This document shows, piece by piece, positions 53,270 to 62,800 of a stretch of 64,000 nt of DNA; the first letter of the stretch is position 1, and every line of letters starts with the position of its first letter. The notes below the pieces were generated by a model, which worked only from the letters and a program-made list of their open reading frames with translations, had not been told where the DNA came from and made no database searches. The position numbers and the translations under genes are program-made. This DNA comes from Paracoccus sediminicola (GTDB lineage Bacteria; Pseudomonadota; Alphaproteobacteria; Rhodobacterales; Rhodobacteraceae), in the NCBI RefSeq assembly GCF_027912835.1, contig NZ_CP115768.1:1240001-1304000 (forward strand), read 5' to 3'.

Positions 53270-56200
53270 TCACATCCCCATCGCCGTGAATTCACCGTTG
53301 GCGTCAAGGCGGTCCCACGCGGCGAGGACGAGGCGGCGGGTGCGGTATTCGCCGTGTTGGCGGATTTCATTCTCCTTGAGGACGCGGAAGGTTTCTGAGG
53401 GGTAGTCGGGACCCTTCACGTCGGCGGGGTCGAGGATGTAGCGCAGCTCATCGCGGGTCAGGCCGTAGGCGCGCGCAAAGAAGGCGTCGAGATCGGCGCG
53501 CAGGTGGGCGCGGCGGTTCTCGTCCCAGGCGAAGGGCGGGCCGTCGTAGCCCAGATCGCGGGCGAAGGGGGCGAGGCTGTGCGAGGCGTAGGTGAGTTCC
53601 AGCACCTTCGGGGTGATGAAGGCGAGGCGGGGTTCGGTGTAGAAGGCTGGGGGAAGAAACGGCAACTGCGAAAAGTTGTGCTTTCGAATGTCCGTGCCGC
53701 CAATCTTGAACCCACAAGTATAGTCAAGGCAGATCGAATTAAGGTTGGCTAGAACTGCCGAGGTAATTTCCTTTTTGCCTTGGACGCTCAATACCGACGC
53801 CGTGTCGTCTGTTGCAACCATGGGCAGGATCGCCGCAATCATCGTTCTAGAGTCAGTTGCACGCGCAATCCGCCTTATCGAGAGATGATACTTTGGATTC
53901 AAAAACTTCTTGGCTATTCTCTGCTCATAGTATTTCCGATCAACATACTTGTCTGATGCGTCCACATTTCCGCTCTGAATGTCCTCATTCGAGTGCATGC
54001 CGAGGATTGGGTCTATGGAGTATTGATTGAAAAAGGTCCCACGGAATACTGCAATCGTGTCAGCGGATGCCGGGGTATTCTGAAACTGTTCCAAGTCGTC
54101 TGAATTTGACGAAGTAAACACATTCTGATTTAGGATAAGCCAATCCTCGGTGCGCGGAATCTTCGCGACCAAGCCAAACATCTTCGCTGCTAGCTCGGCG
54201 TCTGCACGAGCCCGAAAAATTGGGGCGTTCTTGGTTATTGGGTTGATGGCGCTGATCTGCTCAGGCGAGAGAGTAAAGTTTCTTTCGATATCATTAATTT
54301 GACTTGGGTCAGAGAGGAAGAACGAGAAGGCTGCCTCATCTTCCTCAGCGCCAATAGTGAGCAGGCAAAATTTGTAGCTGCGGTGAACTGACGTGAAGAT
54401 GCCGTTTTTGTTCTCGAAATCGACAAGCTTTGAAAGGCGACGATCCTCGACAAGCGAAGCAAAGAAGGGAGCAGTAGTTGCATCCGTTGCTATGCCTGTA
54501 GGAACGATCACTCCAGCTCGGCGCCTTGCGAGCCCTGCGAACAGCTCAGCGAACAAGGAATAGGTATTAATCTTTCCTCGCGCGGAGAGTTCGAATCTAC
54601 CACTCTCCCGAGCAAATTCATTTGACGCGTCAAAGTTGCGTTTGTCCGCGATGTATTCGGCGTACGCGATGGAATTGGTCGCCTGAAGTTCAGAAATCGC
54701 GTGTTTTCGTGCAGCACCCGAAAGTGCACCAATCTCCGGTATGCGTGTGGAGAAATACTCCTCTTCTGAAAGTTGCACCACGTCCCACGGCGGATTGCCC
54801 AGCACCACGTCGAAGCCGCCGCGCTGCATCAGATCGGGGAACTCAAGCGGCCAATGCAGGGCGCGGGCGTTGCGTGCGGCCTTGGGCGCTTCGACCATCG
54901 CCTGGCGCATCTTCCCCTGATTGAGGGCCATCCACAGTTCCTCGGTCGTCGGCACGGTGCGGGCCGAAGCCCCCGCTGGTGCGCCGCCAACCTTGGGCAG
55001 CAGGAAGGCCGCCACATAGAGGTCCGCCGCCGCCTTGGCGCGGACAAAGGTCTGCCCCTTGCGCAGTTCCTTGAACCGCCTGGCCTTGGCGCCGATCTGC
55101 TCGACCGTATCCTCGGGCAGGTCACGGAAGCCCGAGAAATCCAACGCCAGCGGCTTCATCGCCGGCATGGCTGCCTGACCAGTGCCGAAGTCGAACCCGC
55201 CTTGCCCCGCCTTCACATCGCGATTGGCCTTGAGGTAGTATTTCGCGGTTTCCTTGTCGTCGCCGGTCAGCGGCTTGTAGGCGGCATCGGGAATGCCGTC
55301 CTGCAGCACCTGCAGGTCGAACACCCCCAGCAGCGCATCGCCGCAGCGGATCTGCGCATCGAAGAAGCCGAGGGGAAGGCCGGGGTCCACGGTCTCGATC
55401 CAGAGCGCGACCTTGGTCAGCTCCACCGCCATCGGGTTGCGGTCCACCCCATGGATGCAGCAGCGCGCGACATCGCGCAGCGCGTGGCGGAAATCGGCGA
55501 GCGAGGGCGTGCCCTCGGCCCGGATGCGCGCGAGCCGCGTGGCGATGCGGCGGGCGGCGGCCAGCAGGAAGTGGCCCGAGCCGCAGGCAGGGTCGATGAC
55601 CGAAAGCTTCAGCAGCGCCTTGGCGGGATCGTCCGCTTCAGCCTCGGTCTTGTCGAGCACGGGGTCGAGCGCGGTGTTGAGCAGCGCCTGAACGAGGCTG
55701 TCGGGAGTGTAGTATGAGCCGGTGGTCTTGCGCTGGTTTCCCTTTTGCTCGGCCGCCTCGGAGGCGAAGAGCAGTGTTTTGCCGTCGTCGCCCAGCTGCG
55801 GCTGGAGTTCGAGGAGGGATTCGTAGACGGAGCCCAGTTCTTCGGTCTCCATCGCGCGCCAGTTGACGGGGACCATGCCGGTTTTGTCCGACAGCCAGGA
55901 GAGGCGATAGAGCGCCTCCATGAAGGCCTTGTTGCGCAGGCGGGCGGTTTCCAGGTGGGGCAGACGGTCGTCGGCAAAGAGACCGCCGAGCGCCGGGAGG
56001 GCGAGTGCCTCCTGCCCGTGGGCGAGCGCGCGGAAGACGATCTTGATGCCTTCGTAGCGGTCGTGGTGCTTGTCCCACGTGGCGGCGCGGTAGCACTGCT
56101 TGCGCAGGGCGGCGAGGCTGTAGCCCTCGGCGTAGAGCGCGCGGGCCTCGGCTTTCGACTTCGTCGGGTGGAGGAGGTTCCGGTCCTCGGCGACCATCAG

Positions 56201-57061
56201 GAAGATCAGCCGGTAGACGAGGCGGAGGAGCTCGTTGAACCAGGTGGTGAGGTTCACCTCGCCGGATTTCAGTTTGGCCGCGAGTTCGGGGTTGGCTTCG
56301 AGGAAGCCCGAGCCCAGCACCTTGAGCGCGATCTGGACCTGGTCAGCCAGGCGGTCGCGCGCGGCCTCGCCCTCGCGCGAGCCAGCCTCGCGCCATCGCT
56401 CGAGCGGGCAGTCGGTGGCCGGGGTGTCAGCGGCGCCGAAGCGTGACCGGTGGATGATGAGCCAGAGCGCGGCAAACGACGCGATGTCTTCGGTCGAGAA
56501 GATCTGGGCGAGGTCGGCTTCGATGTAGGCGGGGCGCGTCAGGGACGCGTTGTCCCGCATGAGACGAAGATGGGTGCCGTTGGTGACGATCCCCCAGAGC
56601 GCTTCCTCGGTGTCGTTGAGGTAGTCCTGAATCGCGAAGGCCGGCGAGCGGGAACGGTCGATGGACAGGGTCGGGCTGCGGCGGTCCAACGTCTCGCTCG
56701 GCGGCACGACGACCAGCGGAACCCTGCCGCTGGCGATCATGGCGAGCGGCGCATCGGCCGGTGTTAGGTCGTCAAAACCGAAGGTCTCCTTGAAGAAGCC
56801 GGCAACGAAACGGCGGGTGGCGTCTTGAGATGGCGTGTCGAGCTTCGCGAAGGCATCGAAGTGGGATTGGCCGACACGGAACGCCGTCGAGATTTCCTCT
56901 CGGATCGTGAGGCCCTTGCGGACAGCATAGTCCTCCCGCGACTGTTCCGGTGCGTCCCGCTGGTCGATCTTGGCGATCATCGCCGGCGCGATCAGGTTGC
57001 CCTCGAGGCTGAGCGAGGGCCATGCCGACATGTCGGAGATCGGTTTGCGCGCCATTGTCAC
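53270..57061 (-). CDS. Eco57I/DrmMI-like adenine-specific DNA methylase
   Basis: A 1263-residue protein. The methyltransferase core has GSYYTPDSLV (motif X, 448-457), DPACGSGHF (motif I, from 490) and NPPW (motif IV, 756-759), the gamma-class N6-adenine order. The N-terminal 400 residues may bind DNA or partners; the C-terminal 500 include a target-recognition-type region, AT-richer in its DNA (about 53700-54700), suggesting exchange of the recognition domain. GTG start overlaps the helicase stop (GTGA). Size and neighbours match the class 1 DISARM methylase; a type IIG enzyme is the alternative, but no nuclease motif was seen. Confidence 0.88.
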   Translation of the reverse strand: MTMARKPISDMSAWPSLSLEGNLIAPAMIAKIDQRDAPEQSREDYAVRKGLTIREEISTAFRVGQSHFDAFAKLDTPSQDATRRFVAGFFKETFGFDDLTPADAPLAMIASGRVPLVVVPPSETLDRRSPTLSIDRSRSPAFAIQDYLNDTEEALWGIVTNGTHLRLMRDNASLTRPAYIEADLAQIFSTEDIASFAALWLIIHRSRFGAADTPATDCPLERWREAGSREGEAARDRLADQVQIALKVLGSGFLEANPELAAKLKSGEVNLTTWFNELLRLVYRLIFLMVAEDRNLLHPTKSKAEARALYAEGYSLAALRKQCYRAATWDKHHDRYEGIKIVFRALAHGQEALALPALGGLFADDRLPHLETARLRNKAFMEALYRLSWLSDKTGMVPVNWRAMETEELGSVYESLLELQPQLGDDGKTLLFASEAAEQKGNQRKTTGSYYTPDSLVQALLNTALDPVLDKTEAEADDPAKALLKLSVIDPACGSGHFLLAAARRIATRLARIRAEGTPSLADFRHALRDVARCCIHGVDRNPMAVELTKVALWIETVDPGLPLGFFDAQIRCGDALLGVFDLQVLQDGIPDAAYKPLTGDDKETAKYYLKANRDVKAGQGGFDFGTGQAAMPAMKPLALDFSGFRDLPEDTVEQIGAKARRFKELRKGQTFVRAKAAADLYVAAFLLPKVGGAPAGASARTVPTTEELWMALNQGKMRQAMVEAPKAARNARALHWPLEFPDLMQRGGFDVVLGNPPWDVVQLSEEEYFSTRIPEIGALSGAARKHAISELQATNSIAYAEYIADKRNFDASNEFARESGRFELSARGKINTYSLFAELFAGLARRRAGVIVPTGIATDATTAPFFASLVEDRRLSKLVDFENKNGIFTSVHRSYKFCLLTIGAEEDEAAFSFFLSDPSQINDIERNFTLSPEQISAINPITKNAPIFRARADAELAAKMFGLVAKIPRTEDWLILNQNVFTSSNSDDLEQFQNTPASADTIAVFRGTFFNQYSIDPILGMHSNEDIQSGNVDASDKYVDRKYYEQRIAKKFLNPKYHLSIRRIARATDSRTMIAAILPMVATDDTASVLSVQGKKEITSAVLANLNSICLDYTCGFKIGGTDIRKHNFSQLPFLPPAFYTEPRLAFITPKVLELTYASHSLAPFARDLGYDGPPFAWDENRRAHLRADLDAFFARAYGLTRDELRYILDPADVKGPDYPSETFRVLKENEIRQHGEYRTRRLVLAAWDRLDANGEFTAMGM

Positions 57062-59829
57062 ACCTTGCCCGGCATGAGGCCGAACAAGCCAATCACGTCG
57101 GGCGGAAGGACCGCTTCGACGCTGACGCGGGAGATGGAGCCGGCTGCGGCACGCAGGCGAGCATGATCTTCGACGAGTTCCGCTGCCCGCTGATTGACGA
57201 AGTCCGCCAAAGGTCCAGCGAGCAGGTCCGGCAGGTCCGCCTTAGCAGCATTGATCATCCGATCTCGTGCGATCGTCGCGAGATCGGCAGTGGCCGGCGT
57301 GCTGAGCATATTTCGGACGTCTTCGCCGGCCGCCACGACGGCTTTGCCCTGGAGGGCAACCAGCGCTGCTTCTTCGGCCAGAAGAAGCCGCTCCTTTCTG
57401 GCGTGGATCGTGAGCTTGTACCGGACACGTAGCAGAGCAACTCGCGTCATCGCCGAGACCGCTGTTGTCGGCCACGCACCGACACGGCCGATGCCGAGGT
57501 CCGGAAGCGCCTCCTGATCCAGTGACGCCTCGACAAGGCTCTCGGCGAGCGAGGCCGTCAGCGGATGCGTTCTCGTCAAGAGCGACGTGCCAGAGGGAGC
57601 AGGCTCCGCGGTTGCGAGCCTCACGGATTTCTCGAGACCGCGCTGTTCAAGCTTCTCCTTCAGGGTCTGCTGTAGCGCGTGAACGTGAGCGATGTAGATG
57701 TTCCGTTTCTTCTCGAGCGGGACACCGAACCGCGACATCGCGCGCTCGACGAAAAGCTTCGTATCATCCGGCGAGCCGAGCAGGCTTCTGACCTTGTCCC
57801 ACTCCGGCGCAACCTCATCGGGCTTCATCGCGTTCTGGGCAAACCTGGCACGCGATTTCTTCTCGTTCTCGCTGGCATCGCGCCAACGCGCTTCCATGAC
57901 CTTCGTGCCATCCTCGAGACGAAGGTCGAGAGTCAGCTGCTTGTGCCCACCACGGCGGAGCATCATTGCGGACATCAGGGCGTCTGTGACCGGCCCGCGT
58001 TCGTCGGGCAGCGGAACCGTCACCCCGGTTGCCTTCCTGATTTCCTCGGCTTTCCGCAGGATCACATCGAGGACGGCACCATCGATGGCGCTGTCCGGCG
58101 AGAACATCATGATCGAGCGAACCAGCTCGGCCGGCTGGCCGAAGCGGTCCACCCGTCCTTCACGCTGCTGGTGTCGGGTCGGATTCCACGAGAGATCGTA
58201 ATGTACGACCGTGTCGAAAAGCTGCTGCAGGTTGATGCCTTCCGAGAGGCAGTCGGTCGCCACCAGGATTCTCTGCGCACCTTCTTCCGCACCTTCCAGC
58301 GCCATCTCGGCAACACGATCGCGGCGTTCGTCCGGGGTCAGCTCACCAGTTACTGACTCGATGATCAGCTTTGGGAAAGCTCTCCGCAGGCCTGACTTCA
58401 CGTGTTCGGCGCTGGCCAAGTACCGGCAGAAGACGACCGGGTTGGCACCGCTCTTGATCAGCGGCTTGAGCGCACCGACGAGGGCATCGAGCTTCGGATC
58501 TTTCGCTTCAACGAGATCGCCAGCCTGATCAATGAGCGCACGGAGTGCGGTATCATCCGAGAATGCCGTGCTCGGTTCGATGTCCACTGCATCTTCGTCG
58601 TCGCCGTCTTCGTCATAGATCTGCGGTTCGAGACGGTCTGCTTCGTTGGAAGCACGATTTCTCAGCGCGCTCAACGCCGCGGCGGGCGAGGAACCGACGC
58701 AGCGCATGAGAGCTAGGGTGCCCCAGAACGCGAGGCGCTGATCCCTCTTTTGCTCTCCCGCTTTCGAGACCACCTCGAGGCAATAGTCCAGAACGGCTTC
58801 CTGGAACGCCAAGTGCTCGGGCGAGAGCCGGTAGGCATGCTCTGTGGTTTCGTGTTTCGGGAATGATCGGTCCTCGTGCCAATCGCCCTCGACGAGGTCC
58901 ACACGACGCCGCTGGACAAAGTGCCTTGCAAGGCGCTCTCGGTATCTCGCGCTTTCGAAGTCCAGCGTGGCGAAATCCTGGTCAATCAGTGAGAGCAGTC
59001 GCGCAAATGCTTCCTCGTCGCCCGAATGCGGTGTGGCCGTGAGCATGATGAACCGGCGCTCCGCGTCCTTCGCGAGCCCTTGTAGCAACTCGAAACGCTG
59101 CTGCTTTCCTTTGTGGGTGCCGACACAAGCGTGGGCTTCATCAACGATCACGAAGTCGGGACAGGCTCGGGCGAATCCCTCACGGCGCTTCTCGGCCTTG
59201 ATGTAATCAAGGCTGACAACCGTGTAGGGATAAGCGTCAAAGAGGGTCTGCGCGAGCGGCAGATTTCTCTCGAGGCGTGCCGCGGTACCGGAAGTCACCG
59301 CGACAGCGTCGATTCCGAACCGATCCTTGAGCTCGATGATCCATTGATCCACAAGGTGGGGCGGGCAGAGAACCGAGAATGCATCGACTTCGCCGCGGTC
59401 CATGAACTCCCGCAGGATCAAGCCCGCTTCGATGGTCTTGCCGATACCGACATCGTCAGCGATCAGCAGCCGAGGCACTTGGAGCCTGAGTGCCATAAGC
59501 AGTGGCACAAGCTGATATGTGCGAGGTTCGAATGCGAGCTGCGCGGCAGATCGGAACGGGCCGGCGCCGCGGCGAAGTGTGAGCCGCAGTGCGTCCGCCA
59601 AGAGCGCAGCCTTGGCTTGGACAGTAGTGCGCGCGCCCTCGGGGAGGTCGAACCGCGCCGCTTCGACCGAAGCGATTTCCAGTGTAGGATCCAGGACAAC
59701 AATGTCGTTTTCGTTTCCCGACAGCGGCCGAAGCGCAAGAACCCCCGCGCGTGGCGCAGGGAGGGCCACCCATTCTCGGCCGCGAGCCCGAACCAAATCG
59801 CCAGGTGAGAAACTCAGCACGATATTCAC
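57058..59829 (-). CDS. SNF2-family helicase, DISARM DrmD-like
   Basis: A 923-residue SF2 ATPase. FEPRTYQLVPLLMALRL (Q-like motif) is followed by DDVGIGKT (Walker A, 125-132), DEAH (230-233), TATPHSGDEEAF (motif III) and, in the second lobe, ATDCLSEGINLQ and HQQREGRVDRFGQ (motif VI). The C-terminal 250 residues are helical. The overall layout matches what I know as DrmD of class 1 DISARM. Both ends overlap neighbours by the 4-base GTGA, so the three large genes are translationally coupled. Confidence 0.88.
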   Translation of the reverse strand: MNIVLSFSPGDLVRARGREWVALPAPRAGVLALRPLSGNENDIVVLDPTLEIASVEAARFDLPEGARTTVQAKAALLADALRLTLRRGAGPFRSAAQLAFEPRTYQLVPLLMALRLQVPRLLIADDVGIGKTIEAGLILREFMDRGEVDAFSVLCPPHLVDQWIIELKDRFGIDAVAVTSGTAARLERNLPLAQTLFDAYPYTVVSLDYIKAEKRREGFARACPDFVIVDEAHACVGTHKGKQQRFELLQGLAKDAERRFIMLTATPHSGDEEAFARLLSLIDQDFATLDFESARYRERLARHFVQRRRVDLVEGDWHEDRSFPKHETTEHAYRLSPEHLAFQEAVLDYCLEVVSKAGEQKRDQRLAFWGTLALMRCVGSSPAAALSALRNRASNEADRLEPQIYDEDGDDEDAVDIEPSTAFSDDTALRALIDQAGDLVEAKDPKLDALVGALKPLIKSGANPVVFCRYLASAEHVKSGLRRAFPKLIIESVTGELTPDERRDRVAEMALEGAEEGAQRILVATDCLSEGINLQQLFDTVVHYDLSWNPTRHQQREGRVDRFGQPAELVRSIMMFSPDSAIDGAVLDVILRKAEEIRKATGVTVPLPDERGPVTDALMSAMMLRRGGHKQLTLDLRLEDGTKVMEARWRDASENEKKSRARFAQNAMKPDEVAPEWDKVRSLLGSPDDTKLFVERAMSRFGVPLEKKRNIYIAHVHALQQTLKEKLEQRGLEKSVRLATAEPAPSGTSLLTRTHPLTASLAESLVEASLDQEALPDLGIGRVGAWPTTAVSAMTRVALLRVRYKLTIHARKERLLLAEEAALVALQGKAVVAAGEDVRNMLSTPATADLATIARDRMINAAKADLPDLLAGPLADFVNQRAAELVEDHARLRAAAGSISRVSVEAVLPPDVIGLFGLMPGKV

Positions 59830-62800
59830 CCTTTCAATAGATCAATTAGCTGCTCAGGGACGCCGGCCTCGGTTGATGATGGCAAAGCGACGAGTTCCCA
59901 GCCTTTGTTGGTGGCTTCATTGGCCATGTCTGCGGAAACCGCCTCGCTCGTTGCGGCGACAAAGTGCCCGCGCCATACGAATTCGGCTTCCGCGCCGGCG
60001 AAGCTGAGGCCGATGGTGTCGACCTGCGGGAGACCAGCAGCCTCAAATGCCTTCAGCCACGGCGACGACGCGCCGTCTGGCGCGGCCCGCCGCTCAAGGA
60101 CCGTTCGGCCGCGCGCAAGGTCAACCAACAGCTGGGTAACCTCCTCGCTGCCGCGGTCGATCTGCTCATGGTCCGGCTGGTTGAAGTACGACAACAGGCA
60201 GCGGTAGCACCCTCTGACGCAGGCATCGTCGGCCTTCTCGGTCAGCAGGCTAGCGTCTCCGCTTGCGACCGCCGCGTCGATGTTCTCGAAGTGCATGAGC
60301 CCGAGTGTTGTCCGCGCGACCTCGCTGATCGCTTCTGGCTTATCCATCAGGCGCGTAAGAACACCGGCCCCTCCCTCCGTGGCTTCGTAGGCAAGGATGG
60401 CGCGGCGGTTGTCGCGAGCTGGAAGCGGCTCGCTTAGGATCTCGCCTTCTTCAAGCTGGTAGACGACCTCGATCCCCCGCAAGAGCGCATGCTGAACGGT
60501 GGTGATCGTGCTTGGGTCGAAGTCTTCCGGTTTCTTGAAGCGGAACAGAAGCGCGTTCTTGCGGTCCCTGACGATCGGCACGATCCGCACTGGCTTGACT
60601 ACATCGGGCGGAGCGTCGGTCTCCGCATCCTCGTCCTCAGATTTTGCCCAGTAGCCTGTGCGGGGATCGATATTGAAGCCGAAGACCGTCTGGTCCTTTC
60701 GGCGCTTCAGACCCTTGTTCAGACGACGAATCTCGGCGCTGTTGGCGTACTGCAGTGCGAGCAGAGAAGTCTCGCCGCATTTGAATTCCGCGTTCGTGAC
60801 CTGTAATTGATCGTCCTTCTTCGGCCACGAAAATACGGTCTGGATATCGAAGCCCTGCCGGACGCGCTCTTCATCGTTCGCGGTGATGCGCTCAGTAGGT
60901 GCGGCTTCCACATTGTCGATGCGGAGCGTGCGCTTGATGGGCACCTCTCCGGCCATATGTGTGTCGCAGCCATGGCAGCGCTCTACCTCTCCTTCGTGGC
61001 AGGCTCCGCAGTTGGCGCAAATGTAGATGTCCTTGGTCGCGAGCTCCGATCCGTCGCCCTCGCGAACCTCGGGAGGTAGCTTTGCCTTCATTACCCGGTA
61101 GGCGCGACCTTCGTGGTAGATCAGGCTTCGCGGTCCAAATTCCGATATCGCAAGAAAGCGCGCGCGAGAGAGGAACGAGCCGGTCTTTCCCTCGCCCGGC
61201 ACGAAGGCGTAGAGCGGCAGGCGTGGGAAATTATAGCCGGGCAGGAAGCCCTCCGTCGCGAGGTAGCGATACGAGTAGAAGTCTGATCCGTTCGATGCCT
61301 TTCCTTGCTCGAGGATCGCAATCTGGTCGCTGGCCTGCATCTGGGCCGCCTTGATCTTGCGGCGGTCGCCGGCCGAGAGACCTGTGATTTCCGAACGGGC
61401 GTTGGCTTCGGCCAGCTGCGTGCGCGCTGAATTGTAGAGCTCACGCCAGCGATCGAACGCGCGGTCGAATTCCTTCGGAGCGTTCATTGCTACATGAAGT
61501 ACAAACTCTTCCGGGTCCTCCATCCAAACAGGTAGCGCCCCTTGGTCGGCAGCCAGGATCTGTTCGAGTACTCTATGCATCGGAGCGCGCGCGCGGGAGA
61601 CAAGATCGGACTTGGAAATGGTGGTAAGGATCTCTTCCTTGAGCGGATATCGGTCACCACCAAGGTCGAGGATATCCGGGATATCCGGTTTAAGAGCGAG
61701 ACGGCTCTCAGCAAGCCAGACCGCATGCAGGTGCGAACGCACCAGTTCCTCGTTCGTGATGTCCAGCGCAGGCGGCCGCACGACACCCGCCACCATGTCA
61801 TTGCGACGCTCGAAGAAGTACTGGTCGTGTGGAGAGCCCGATGCGCAGTACGTCACCACAACCGCTGCCTGGCCAGACCGGCCCGAGCGGCCAGCACGCT
61901 GTGCGTAGTTGGCGGGCGTCGGGGGGACGTTCCTGAGATAAACTGCATTGAGCGCCGAGATGTCGACCCCAAGCTCCATGGTCGGCGAGCAGAACAGCGC
62001 TGGAAGGAACTGGTCGGATTCACCGGTGGTCTTGATTTCGGTCCGATACTCGGAGGTGCTGAGGTTTTCGAGGTCGTCGTCTTCGTACCTGAACCGCCAC
62101 TCACGCCATTCACGCTGCCTTTGGGAAACCTGCGCGGTATGCTCGCGCCCCTCCAACCCCCAATAGGCGCTGTGACCCGATGCCAGATCGTCCGCAATCG
62201 ATGCGTACAGATCGTGGAAGTATCTGTTTCCCCGCTGGCTCTCGTCGGAAAGCGCGGGCCCGGGTACAAGGCGGACGGCGGAGGGCGTCAGCCGCCAACC
62301 TACGAGATCAGCGTCGAGCTCAACCGGGACGATCAAGCCCTCATCTGCGAGCAGCTCAAGTAGGCGCGAGAAGAACTCAATGTAGTGATCCCGCCCGAGC
62401 TTCGCGCCCAGCACGCTCTTCTTGTTGATTAGCCGCGCAATGCGCGAGTTATGGCCGGCGCGAAGAAGGGTCTGTTCCTCACGAAGACCCACGGCGTTCT
62501 TTCCGGGTGCACGCAGAAGCAGCGACGACCGTCCGCGCGGTTTCTCCTTGGCATCTATCGCCCACGGAGCGCGCAACAGCGAACGTGATTTCTGCGCGAC
62601 ACCGTCCAGAACAGTCAGATCCAGGGCTTCCGTACTGACGGCCAGCCCTTCGAGCATTGCGCCCAGCACGCTCGCAAGCAGCAGGGCTCTCTGCTCTTCT
62701 GCTTGATCGCCGAGCTCGGGCAGGACTGTCATCAGCCTTTCCCGGTCTGATGCCATGTCGGCGACGCCGACGAACTCAACATCGAGAAGCTTCAGAACGG

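Noticed and set aside
53270..57061. Reading the large methylase as BREX PglX
   Set aside because: No PglZ, BrxC/PglY or BrxL genes are nearby; DrmD-like and DUF1998 neighbours favour a DISARM-type methylase.
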